A stretch of 6,434 nucleotides of DNA from Candidatus Hermodarchaeota archaeon (GCA_016840595.1 JAEOSA010000113.1:1-6434), one strand, 5' to 3'. Numbered from the stretch's first letter, positions 1-5,490 are shown. Notes: generated by a model not told the origin, from the sequence alone. Numbers and translations are program-made.

Positions 1-206
1 GCGACTTTATTTTGTACACAACGACCCACAGCCTCGTATACATCGCCAGGACTACGAATCCATTTTGCTTCTGCAAGGAGCGTTCGATCTCCAGATTTCG
101 CCAAGATGTCGACAATACCACCGGGGATTGTCGCCTTTTGTTCAACATCATATCCATTGGCTTCAAGATAACGCCGATATACACTCAAGAGGAGATATTC
201 AGACAT
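1..206 (-). CDS. Partial PD-(D/E)XK nuclease-like protein (N-terminal 68 residues)
   Basis: The reading frame starts at an ATG (206-204, minus strand) and runs open off the left edge, so only 68 codons are visible. They contain VDILAKSGDRTLLAEAKW, with D33 followed 13 residues later by E46-A-K48. This is the spacing and hydrophobic-strand context of the D...(D/E)xK metal-binding core of restriction-endonuclease-fold nucleases, including archaeal Hjc-like resolvases and RecB-like nucleases. E3 or E15 could be the N-terminal acidic residue, and Q65 lies where a downstream Q/K motif often sits. An in-frame TAG lies 13 codons upstream of the ATG, so the N-terminus is nearly fixed; a GTG 9 nt upstream is the only close alternative. 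No strong SD is visible. DNA cleavage is inferred from the motif only, and the substrate (repair, recombination or defence) cannot be told. The C-terminal part is missing. Confidence 0.6.
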   Translation of the reverse strand, partial: MSEYLLLSVYRRYLEANGYDVEQKATIPGGIVDILAKSGDRTLLAEAKWIRSPGDVYEAVGRCVQNKV

Positions 207-271
207 TGCTGACACACCACAAGCTAACTGCTACGAATATCCTTTTTGAGACTGTCGGAAAAATCTGAGAC

Positions 272-287
272 ATCCAATTAATTGGAT
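272..287. repeat. 16-bp perfect palindrome between two minus-strand genes
   Basis: ATCCAATTAATTGGAT is identical to its own reverse complement, with no spacer. It lies 8 nt past the stop of the 47-residue gene and about 65 bp upstream of the nuclease start. It could be an operator for the nuclease gene or part of an AT-rich transcription-stop or promoter region. A loopless AT-rich palindrome makes a poor RNA hairpin, so a DNA-binding site is the more natural reading. No second copy was seen in the window. Confidence 0.45.
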
Positions 288-295
288 AATTTTTC

Positions 296-439
296 TCATA
301 TACGTATGGGGATATATCTCTGAGCTCGTTGACGGGCTTTTTCACGTTCTCGTTTGATTTTTTCTTCTAGCCTGAGCTTCTCTTGCTCTTCTTTCGTCAA
401 TTCCTTGCCACTGGAATCAGACTTCTCTTTGTTCGCCAT
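296..439 (-). CDS. Small highly charged hypothetical protein (47 aa)
   Basis: ATG at 439-437, stop TGA at 298-296. The product has 47 residues, 24 of which are K, E or R. Residues about 14-41 are an uninterrupted charged, helix-prone stretch (TKEEQEKLRLEEKIKRERE and on), followed by a hydrophobic tail, YIPIRI. No cysteines, signal peptide or membrane segment are present. The coding call rests on a strong SD: on the minus strand GGTGGAGGA runs straight into the ATG, with GGTG 5 nt before it, and a TATA-like box lies at a suitable distance upstream. The family is not recognised. A single coiled helix that binds nucleic acid or a partner protein would fit, but this is only inference. The next gene downstream on the same strand is the nuclease fragment, 89 nt away. 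Confidence 0.65.
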   Translation of the reverse strand: MANKEKSDSSGKELTKEEQEKLRLEEKIKREREKARQRAQRYIPIRI

Positions 440-468
440 TCCTCCACCTTCGTAGTTCTAGGAGGAAT
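438..468 (-). promoter_or_regulatory. Inverted repeat covering the RBS and start of the 47-aa gene
   Basis: Two perfect 8-bp arms, 438-445 and 461-468, are separated by 15 nt. On the minus strand the order is ATTCCTCC, spacer, GGAGGAAT, and the second arm is the SD plus the first two bases of the ATG. In a transcript starting upstream of 468 this would pair the ribosome-binding site and start codon with an anti-SD. If transcription starts near 453, as the closest TATA-like box implies, the left arm is not transcribed and the repeat could only act as DNA. Confidence 0.45.
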
Positions 469-474
469 TCCAGC

Positions 475-485
475 TTAAATAATTT
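475..485 (-). promoter_or_regulatory. TATA-like box for the 47-aa gene
   Basis: AAATTATTTAA on the minus strand, in an A+T-rich stretch about 41 nt upstream of the ATG. Archaeal initiation about 25 nt downstream would start RNA near 453, leaving a leader of roughly 10-15 nt that still holds the SD. The preceding bases (CAG) are not a strong BRE. Confidence 0.4.
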
Positions 486-582
486 CTGAGTAATTCTTGG
501 TTATTCTTATTAGCAGGCAGCTATCGTCAGAGATTACTCGTATCTCGTAGGATAAGATTCCATAAAACGGCAATGCTCACTT

Positions 583-1923
583 CTAGGTTGTGCTTGTTTT
601 TTTTAGTCGGCGTTTACGCCGATACCAACCAACATACACTATTACCATAATGGCTGTAGCTATCAATAGAATAGAACCTAACCATGGAAACACATCGTGA
701 AAATCAAATGGTGGAAGCAGTCCCACATTTATCATAACTAAATTCCGAACCTCAGCTCGAAATCGCGAAAGGTCCTGCCATTCCTCTGATCCCCCAAGTA
801 AGATGCTATTCACATTTGAGAGCATGATATAGCCGAGTTTCGTTGTTGGATTGAAATAGAGAAGTCCAGTAAATCCTATTGTGGAGCCTCCATGACCAAA
901 AATTCCGTGGGAGAAAATTTCCAAGCCTAATCCATAACTTTCTGAGCGTAGTTCTTTTTCAAGATAAATATCGCTAAATTGACTATGTGTCCTTTCTCGC
1001 ATCATAGTTATTGTTTCTTGTTGGAGCAGTTGAAAACCATCAAACTGTCCTTCATTCATTAACGTAATTATAAGATGTCCAAGGTCACTTACTGTACTTC
1101 GCATCATATATTGTCCATTCCAGATAGGTAACGCGATATTGGAATCAGCAACACGTGTGTGGGGAATAGCATGATGTCCTGTATAGTCTGAGGTATTGAA
1201 TCCAGTATTCTGCATCCGTAGTGGCTCAAAGATATATTGTCTCATGTATTCGGAGATAGTTTGGTTAGATATTGTTTCTAACATAAACATCAGAAGTTTA
1301 TAGCCCGAATTAGAGTAACTCCAATCTGTTCCCGGTTCGAATATCCAATTTCTTGGGGAATAATATGAACCACCAGGCGCTAGGCGTTCAGACAAAAACT
1401 CACCTAGCGTGATTCCAATTGCTTGAGGATAGTATGTTCCGTCAAAATCAGGATAATATAATCCGTCCCAGTCATAGCAGAATTCGTGAGGAAGCTCTTG
1501 AGTAAGCCCTGAACGATGGGAGAGCAGCATGAATATTGTCACGGAAACGTTAGGAAAATTTGGGCTCCTTACCATGAAGGGAAGATAGTCACTCACATCA
1601 TCGTTCAGATCTATCTCGCCTTTCTCATAGAGTTGGAGTATTGAAATGGCCACCAGCACTTTTTGTATAGAGCCGATTAATAAAACGGTATCATTACTCA
1701 CCTGTGCGCCAAATCCTCTGACCCAGACGAGTTCATTACCAGAAATAACACCAAGGTGAAGGGAAGGGATCTCCCCGTCAATGACAAGTCTTTGAATCTC
1801 TTCCTCAATAAAAGATGGAACAATCTGTGTTCCAATCGCTCTGGGCTCTGGAACCGATATACTAACTATGATGAATATAACAGATATTGATATGGCTGTA
1901 ATAATTCCACTCTTCTTCCCCAT
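583..1923 (-). CDS. Membrane-anchored class C beta-lactamase-like serine hydrolase
   Basis: A 446-residue protein of the beta-lactamase/penicillin-binding-protein-like (Pfam Beta-lactamase) superfamily. All three catalytic motifs are visible: S85-I-Q-K88 (SxxK nucleophile and general base), Y203-S-N205 in the context WSYSNSGY, and H344-G-G in FGHGGSTIGF. Residues about 6-24 form a signal peptide or N-terminal anchor. Residues about 414-432 form a second TM helix followed by YRRKRRLKK, so the catalytic domain should face outside. Four NxS/T sequons occur in the ectodomain. Family members hydrolyse or transpeptidate D-amino-acid peptides, esters or lactams; the substrate here is unknown, and archaea lack murein. 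ATG at 1923 is preferred because GGTGA lies 6 nt upstream; a TTG three bases earlier is possible. Its A overlaps the TGA of the upstream cysteine peptidase gene, so the two are probably translationally coupled. No clear terminator follows. Confidence 0.9.
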   Translation of the reverse strand: MGKKSGIITAISISVIFIIVSISVPEPRAIGTQIVPSFIEEEIQRLVIDGEIPSLHLGVISGNELVWVRGFGAQVSNDTVLLIGSIQKVLVAISILQLYEKGEIDLNDDVSDYLPFMVRSPNFPNVSVTIFMLLSHRSGLTQELPHEFCYDWDGLYYPDFDGTYYPQAIGITLGEFLSERLAPGGSYYSPRNWIFEPGTDWSYSNSGYKLLMFMLETISNQTISEYMRQYIFEPLRMQNTGFNTSDYTGHHAIPHTRVADSNIALPIWNGQYMMRSTVSDLGHLIITLMNEGQFDGFQLLQQETITMMRERTHSQFSDIYLEKELRSESYGLGLEIFSHGIFGHGGSTIGFTGLLYFNPTTKLGYIMLSNVNSILLGGSEEWQDLSRFRAEVRNLVMINVGLLPPFDFHDVFPWLGSILLIATAIMVIVYVGWYRRKRRLKKTSTT

Positions 1924-3488
1924 CAATATTCACCATGAGTTTCAGCATTATCTAAAGGTAAGTTCCTGGATCGCCTCCGGAATAACAAGACACCGAACAA
2001 GGTGATACACACCATCAGTGAAATTCCCAACGCAACAGGAACCAAACTCTTGAGTGGATTCGGGTAAAGCAAGTCCTGTAAGTGTATACCAGCCGTCTGC
2101 CAGGCGTTCGCAATTGCTGAGAGATGCCACGTTATTCCAGAAAGCTCACCCAAATACTCGAAAACCGCAGAACGAATATCACCACTCTCAGAGAAACTGT
2201 TGATGATTCCAACAAATGTATCTTTCAACAAGCTCTGATAACTATCCAAGCTTATCTGAATCAATGAACCATTATCACACAAAGCCTCCATGTGCGGTAA
2301 TGCTTGTTGCCCAAGTGCCACAAAAGTGGATAGATCCAATCCCGGCGAAAGTTCAGGAAGAGCTTGAAGCGCACACCGAAATGAAAGAAATTGCATCACC
2401 AGTCCTGCATCGAGAACTAGCCCCATTCGAGAGAGGGCAGCAATCTGTTGTTCACGCTCGTCAGGTAAACCATTGAACTCACTAAGATGCTGAATAATTC
2501 CTGAAGGTGTCAAATCTCTACTAAGTCTTCGAAAAGCATTTGCGCCGAAGTTGAAAAATGAAGTATCATTGAGATCCGGAGTATAGGTTACTGGGTCACC
2601 AAGTAATCGGGTACACACCATATTCGCCAGTTGATTCTCAAAATCCTCGACAGGTTCCGAATTTGGTTTGATTAAGCTGCTACCATAACCCAAAGCACTC
2701 CATGCATCATTGAGGTCAGTATAAGTTATGGAATAGTACCAACGCCCATCAGTTGGATACCCATAAAGCTCATCTCCAAAAGCACCCACACCGGGATCCA
2801 TAATCTTAGCTGTCCCAGCTGTATCATTGTAACCCACGGCTACAATGGCATGCCCACTCAGAGTCACATCAGAGGTGATATTCAGATCTCGAATAATATC
2901 ATAGTCAACAGGGGGAAGATAATAGGGGTCAGTCCAGAGAGCAAGTGGATGTCCTTCATCAATCGCATTTCGAAGTAAGGTAAACGCTTCACTTTCACCA
3001 TTGACCGGTTTATAATTCGTACCAATAGCTTCCAAATAGAGAGCCGTGCCCACCCCGAGACCAGTATCTGGATCAATGAAAAATGTAAAATTCAAACCAT
3101 AGAGTTCACTGACATATCCGACTGGAGGTACTTGTCGAAACCAAACGCCAGGCCTGTAATATGCAAAACCAGTATCCCGAACGTAGACTGATGAGAAGCC
3201 AACCCCTGAAACGGCAAAGAGGTTCGCTAAATCTAGGGGCGCACCAGCATGTTGGAAAATCATTGACAAAGCCGCCCAATGGCAGAAGCCATTGATCTCT
3301 TGCCAGACATATGAAACGTCATTAACGTGTTCAGCAGACAAAGTGACGAGTGACGGATCAGTCTTTTGTTGGAGCACCCCTGACCCGTCACCCGATAACG
3401 GAAAGGGAATCGCTGTGATAGAAAGGAGGATGACTAACGCAATTCCGAAGAATGTTGATTTCACTTTAATCGCCAAAATGTTTACCAT
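1923..3488 (-). CDS. Secreted, membrane-anchored C39/BtrH-type cysteine peptidase-like protein
   Basis: A 521-residue protein with a signal sequence (about 11-30), a papain-like domain (about 55-270), a helical region without a recognised domain (about 280-475), and a C-terminal TM helix (about 481-503) followed by RRRSR. Q63 and C69 in WQEINGFCHWAALSM match the oxyanion Gln and nucleophile Cys of C39-like folds. H213 in SGHAIVAVGYND supplies the His, and D231 in KIMDPG the third residue. The stretch LALWTDPYYLPP resembles BtrH_N-type acyltransferase/peptidase domains, so acyl transfer is an alternative to proteolysis. The catalytic part would lie outside the cell. Five NxS/T sequons are present. 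The gene is first in an operon with the serine hydrolase. No SD precedes the ATG and the predicted start of RNA is about 6 nt upstream, so translation is probably leaderless. Fold and catalytic residues are fairly secure; the substrate is unknown. Confidence 0.8.
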   Translation of the reverse strand: MVNILAIKVKSTFFGIALVILLSITAIPFPLSGDGSGVLQQKTDPSLVTLSAEHVNDVSYVWQEINGFCHWAALSMIFQHAGAPLDLANLFAVSGVGFSSVYVRDTGFAYYRPGVWFRQVPPVGYVSELYGLNFTFFIDPDTGLGVGTALYLEAIGTNYKPVNGESEAFTLLRNAIDEGHPLALWTDPYYLPPVDYDIIRDLNITSDVTLSGHAIVAVGYNDTAGTAKIMDPGVGAFGDELYGYPTDGRWYYSITYTDLNDAWSALGYGSSLIKPNSEPVEDFENQLANMVCTRLLGDPVTYTPDLNDTSFFNFGANAFRRLSRDLTPSGIIQHLSEFNGLPDEREQQIAALSRMGLVLDAGLVMQFLSFRCALQALPELSPGLDLSTFVALGQQALPHMEALCDNGSLIQISLDSYQSLLKDTFVGIINSFSESGDIRSAVFEYLGELSGITWHLSAIANAWQTAGIHLQDLLYPNPLKSLVPVALGISLMVCITLFGVLLFRRRSRNLPLDNAETHGEY

Positions 3489-3502
3489 AATATGGTAATC
3501 TT
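3478..3502. promoter_or_regulatory. Predicted operator of the hydrolase operon (dyad copy 2)
   Basis: Half-site ATGTTTAC (3478-3485), 9-nt spacer, second half GTAATCTT (3495-3502). It matches the dyad in front of the Tfx gene at 18 of 25 positions with identical spacing. The inner part also forms a perfect 8-bp inverted repeat around one base (3482-3498). It covers the ATG of the peptidase gene and the predicted transcription start, a position suited to repression. The binding protein is inferred to be the neighbouring Tfx-type regulator. Confidence 0.5.
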
Positions 3503-3512
3503 AAACCAATCT

Positions 3513-3524
3513 AATAATATAAAC
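3513..3524 (-). promoter_or_regulatory. TATA box of the hydrolase operon
   Basis: GTTTATATTATT on the minus strand, centred about 30 nt upstream of the ATG at 3488. Initiation about 25 nt downstream falls near 3493, giving a nearly leaderless mRNA, in keeping with the lack of an SD. Confidence 0.55.
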
Positions 3525-3530
3525 TAATGG

Positions 3531-3544
3531 GAACCAGATGGTTC
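3531..3544. repeat. Short inverted repeat in the divergent intergenic region
   Basis: GAACC-AGAT-GGTTC: perfect 5-bp arms with a 4-nt spacer, just upstream of the hydrolase-operon TATA box, where an activator or a second repressor could bind. Arms this short can arise by chance. Confidence 0.25.
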
Positions 3545-3553
3545 GATTTCTAG

Positions 3554-3569
3554 CTTTCTTGTAAGAAAG
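3554..3569. repeat. Inverted repeat midway between the divergent promoters
   Basis: CTTTCTT-GT-AAGAAAG: perfect 7-bp arms with a 2-nt spacer, roughly midway between the two TATA boxes. Its half-site differs from the ATGTTTAC dyads, so if functional it would be read by another factor. Confidence 0.3.
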
Positions 3570-3603
3570 ACACTTGAATCGCAATTCCTCCCCAATGCAT
3601 AAG

Positions 3604-3610
3604 TATATAA
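3604..3610 (+). promoter_or_regulatory. TATA box of the Tfx-PH operon
   Basis: TATATAA in the context GCATAAGTATATAAATG. Initiation about 25 nt downstream falls near 3633, which leaves a leader of about 67 nt before the TTG start. The dyad copy 1 begins at the very next base. Confidence 0.6.
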
Positions 3611-3635
3611 ATGTTTACTAATAATTGGTAAACAT
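3611..3635. promoter_or_regulatory. Predicted operator of the Tfx-PH operon (dyad copy 1)
   Basis: Perfect 8-bp arms ATGTTTAC (3611-3618) and GTAAACAT (3628-3635) around a 9-nt A+T-rich spacer. The dyad fills the space between the TATA box and the predicted transcription start, where a bound protein would block RNA polymerase. With copy 2 it suggests autoregulation by the Tfx-type protein encoded downstream. Confidence 0.55.
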
Positions 3636-3674
3636 GTGAGATGGAGTATCTGCAAACACAGATATACACTCACA
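3635..3674 (+). promoter_or_regulatory. Predicted two-tier hairpin in the leader of the Tfx mRNA
   Basis: Nested complementary arms: an outer stem TGTGAG (3635-3640) with CTCACA (3669-3674), and an inner stem TATCTG (3647-3652) with CAGATA (3659-3664) closing a 6-nt loop. An internal loop separates the stems. The structure would begin about at the predicted 5' end and stop before an A/C-rich single-stranded stretch carrying the GAGG SD (3687-3690). It could protect the 5' end or tune translation; no known riboswitch class is recognised. Confidence 0.35.
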
Positions 3675-3699
3675 AACACAAAACACGAGGAATATCACG

Positions 3700-4191
3700 T
3701 TGGGCACCCTATCCCCAGACGAAGAAACCGTATGGCAGCTATTCAACCACGGCCAATCCACCAGTGCAATCTCTAAGGGAGGAAAACGCCGTTGGTCAGT
3801 AGCTTACGTCTCGCGCGTCTTGAATCGTGCCCGGGGAAAGATTGCCAAAGCCCTCCAGACACAGGCGAAAAGCCATCGTCTCGATGTGGAAAGCCTACTG
3901 CCGTATCATGGTCTCTTGATCGGATTCGATTACCAGGCCAATACTGTGGTGTACATTGTCTTCACTGTGAAACTTGGAATCGTGGTGTGGTACAAGCATG
4001 CCTCCTATGCGGGGATGCTATGTCATAACTGTCCAAAAATTAGCGAATGTCGTGAAACCTTAGATACGATTATTGAAGAGTACGATATCAAGTTGCGTCC
4101 AGATGAAGAAGTGTTACCGATGACGCAGCAATCTTCCATGATTTTCAACAAGCTGGCAGCAAAAGAAATTCCTCGGTATCAACGGAGTTGA
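3700..4191 (+). CDS. Tfx-type HTH transcriptional regulator
   Basis: A 163-residue cytoplasmic DNA-binding protein. Residues about 4-52 (LSPDEETVWQLFNHGQS, then ISK and VAYVSRVLNRARGKI) fit the N-terminal HTH of the archaeal Tfx family, related to sigma-70 region 4 and LuxR-type HTHs, with an unusual basic insert GGKRR before the recognition helix. Residues about 70-105 are strand-rich. They are followed by C108-HN-C111-PKISE-C117, which could bind zinc or an Fe-S cluster if a fourth ligand is supplied. The founding Tfx of Methanothermobacter binds just downstream of the promoter of fmdECB. The start is TTG at 3700: GAGG lies 9 nt upstream, an in-frame TGA lies at 3637, and no ATG occurs between. 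The divergent hydrolase operon carries a similar dyad, so both operons are likely targets. Its stop sits 5 nt before the PH-domain gene start. Confidence 0.8.
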   Translation: MGTLSPDEETVWQLFNHGQSTSAISKGGKRRWSVAYVSRVLNRARGKIAKALQTQAKSHRLDVESLLPYHGLLIGFDYQANTVVYIVFTVKLGIVVWYKHASYAGMLCHNCPKISECRETLDTIIEEYDIKLRPDEEVLPMTQQSSMIFNKLAAKEIPRYQRS

Positions 4192-4196
4192 ATAAA

Positions 4197-4931
4197 TTGG
4201 AAACAGAAAGAGAAGAGAGACGTATCATCCGACCGCCAGGAGAGCGCATCACCCATGGACGAGTTTTCCGACCATCCCCAGCTTACTTTCGCAAGCGCGT
4301 TGCTGACGTAGGGCTTTTTGCAGTATTCATCTACATACTTATCATAGGATCCTGGTATCTAATCTCCCTCATCGGCTATTTTGATCCTGATTTATTGTGG
4401 ATGAACATTTACGCTTGGTGGCTTCCAATCACCATCGGAGTGTGGGTATTTAATATCATCTGGTTCTTTCCATCATTAATCGTGATCCACAAGTACGCAG
4501 AAAGTATGGAATATTCAGTTATCTCAGAATCCGGGGAAAGCATGCCCGAAGTGTATGTTCAGAAAGGCATCTTCAACTTAACCAAGAAACATGTCCCCTT
4601 TCGAACCATCACGAATATCAGTACGAAGGCTGGTCCGTTAGACCGGCTTTTCGGAATCGGAAGCGTGAACATTGAAACTGCAGGCTTCTCAGGTCAAAAG
4701 AAAGAACCGGAAGAAAAACTCGAAGGCATTGAATTTTATGAAGAGGTCCGAGATTTTATCCTCCAAGAATTACGGAGGTATCGGACACCATACACCACTG
4801 GCACTGAAGGGGCTGCAGTCTGGGACGAAGATATTCCAAAGTTACCGGATTCCTTGGATGATGAAATTCTCATGACGTTACGCGACATGAAAGCCATCCT
4901 TGAAGACATCTCAAGAAAGTTGGAAAAATGA
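4197..4931 (+). CDS. Two-TM PH-domain (DUF304/bPH2) membrane protein
   Basis: A 244-residue protein. It has a charged cytoplasmic N-terminus (1-36), two hydrophobic helices (about 37-61 and 73-98), then a bacterial/archaeal PH domain (about 105-165). The PH signature includes YVQKGIFNLTKKHVPFRTITN and GPLDRLFGIGSVNIETAG, the typical IPxxRI...GxxxRxxGxGxVxIETAG pattern of DUF304. A charged, helix-prone tail (about 215-244, DDEILMTLRDMKAILEDISRKLEK) may form a coiled coil. In the family such domains sit at the cytoplasmic membrane face; no enzymatic role is known. Start choice: GGAG (4184-4187) is 9 nt from the TTG at 4197 but abuts the TTG at 4188, so 4197 is preferred; 4188 would add MNK. The SD lies within the end of the Tfx gene, so translation is probably coupled. 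It could help sense membrane state for the regulator, but that is inference. Confidence 0.85.
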   Translation: METEREERRIIRPPGERITHGRVFRPSPAYFRKRVADVGLFAVFIYILIIGSWYLISLIGYFDPDLLWMNIYAWWLPITIGVWVFNIIWFFPSLIVIHKYAESMEYSVISESGESMPEVYVQKGIFNLTKKHVPFRTITNISTKAGPLDRLFGIGSVNIETAGFSGQKKEPEEKLEGIEFYEEVRDFILQELRRYRTPYTTGTEGAAVWDEDIPKLPDSLDDEILMTLRDMKAILEDISRKLEK

Positions 4932-4957
4932 ACGCGTGATGCGTAACTGGAATGTTA

Positions 4958-4990
4958 GGAAGAGGTTTCCTCTTCCATTTTCTTTTTTTT
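4958..4990 (+). terminator. Hairpin plus T-tract terminator after the Tfx-PH operon
   Basis: GGAAGAGG (4958-4965), TTT loop, CCTCTTCC (4969-4976): a perfect 8-bp stem, followed by ATTTTC and eight T residues to 4990. It starts 26 nt after the PH gene stop and ends this operon before the next promoter. T-tract termination is usual in archaea; the stem is an addition. Confidence 0.8.
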
Positions 4991-5019
4991 ACCATTCTCT
5001 TTTGAACCAGTCGTTTCAT

Positions 5020-5032
5020 CGAAACTTATAAA
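5020..5032 (+). promoter_or_regulatory. BRE/TATA promoter of the DUF2769-like gene
   Basis: CGAAAC (BRE-like, 5020-5025) directly followed by TTATAAA (5026-5032), a near-consensus archaeal pair. Initiation about 25 nt downstream gives RNA starting near 5055. A small inverted repeat, GTTTC-ATC-GAAAC (5013-5025), overlaps the BRE and could be an operator, although its arms are only 5 bp. Confidence 0.65.
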
Positions 5033-5118
5033 CTGAGGTAATTTTTTCTTCACAGATACAACAACAAGATTCGCGCATTTCTGATTCTCGTTCAATGAAT
5101 GATTCTAAGGTGTTATCG

Positions 5119-5430
5119 ATGGCAGATATTGAAGAACGATGGGCAACCGCTTCTTTTGAAGAAAAATACAAAGCAATGATGGCAAGCATGACTGAGGCAG
5201 ATCAAAAGAGAAGCGCGGAGCAAGTAGCCTATATCTGTAAATGCAGAACGTGTCTAACCTACTCAGAGAGTGGAGAAACCAATCTTGCCTTCTGCAATCA
5301 GGGAAAAAGTGCTGTAATCCAAGAGCAGAAAGGCTGCCTATGTGCAACATGCCCCATGACGAAAACAATGAGCCTCCGTTGGGAGTACTATTGTACACGA
5401 GGTTCAGCTTTAGAACTTTCAGATTTGTAA
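5119..5430 (+). CDS. DUF2769-like cysteine-rich protein with duplicated CxCxxC motif
   Basis: A 103-residue soluble protein with a charged helical N-terminus (about 1-35) and eight cysteines in two similar blocks. The first is C40-K-C42-RT-C45 with C59-NQG; the second is C73-L-C75-AT-C78 with C91-TRG. Each block is CxCx2C then 12-13 residues then CxxG, so the protein seems to hold two four-Cys metal sites (zinc or iron-sulfur). The pattern, especially KGCLCATCP and YYCTRG, fits the mostly archaeal DUF2769 family, whose function is unknown. ATG at 5119 is preferred because AAGGTG lies 6 nt upstream; an in-frame ATG at 5095 with no SD would add 8 residues. The gene has its own BRE/TATA promoter and a terminator, so it is probably monocistronic. 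Redox, metal-storage or regulatory roles are all possible; none is shown. Confidence 0.75.
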   Translation: MADIEERWATASFEEKYKAMMASMTEADQKRSAEQVAYICKCRTCLTYSESGETNLAFCNQGKSAVIQEQKGCLCATCPMTKTMSLRWEYYCTRGSALELSDL

Positions 5431-5457
5431 CTGGCAAAAAGAGAGCCATTAGTAAAT

Positions 5458-5490
5458 GAGGGAGCATAAAAAGCCCCTTCCTCGTTTTTT
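5458..5490 (+). terminator. Hairpin plus T-tract terminator after the DUF2769-like gene
   Basis: GAGGGAG (5458-5464) can pair with CTTCCTC (5477-5483) in a 7-bp stem with one G-U pair and a 12-nt loop. G and six T residues follow (5485-5490). It lies 27 nt after the stop codon. The loop contains CATAAAAAG, which may double as the TATA element of the next gene: initiation about 25 nt later would fall near 5495, just before its SD. Confidence 0.6.

Noticed and set aside
12..268. Overlapping plus-strand open frames at the left edge
   Set aside because: They lie opposite the nuclease frame, which has a recognisable VDILA...EAKW core; they show no SD and no domain-like sequence.
2216..2476. 86-codon plus-strand open frame
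   Set aside because: It is antisense to the cysteine peptidase gene, has no SD or recognisable domain, and is shadow-like in composition.
583..3488. Toxin-antitoxin, lantibiotic export or classical beta-lactam resistance locus
   Set aside because: There is no ABC transporter, precursor peptide or small toxin pair; the serine hydrolase has a class C-like fold signature, but that superfamily has many non-lactamase members and resistance cannot be claimed.
3641..3802. 53-codon open frame starting ATG GAG TAT, overlapping the Tfx start in another frame
   Set aside because: It has no SD, overlaps the well-supported HTH coding region, and its product (MEYLQTQIYTHKHK...) looks like read-out of the A/C-rich leader. 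An upstream-ORF role is possible but unsupported.
5105..5467. 120-codon minus-strand open frame opposite the DUF2769-like gene
   Set aside because: The plus strand carries a duplicated cysteine pattern, promoter, SD and terminator; the antisense frame has none of these and begins inside the terminator region.
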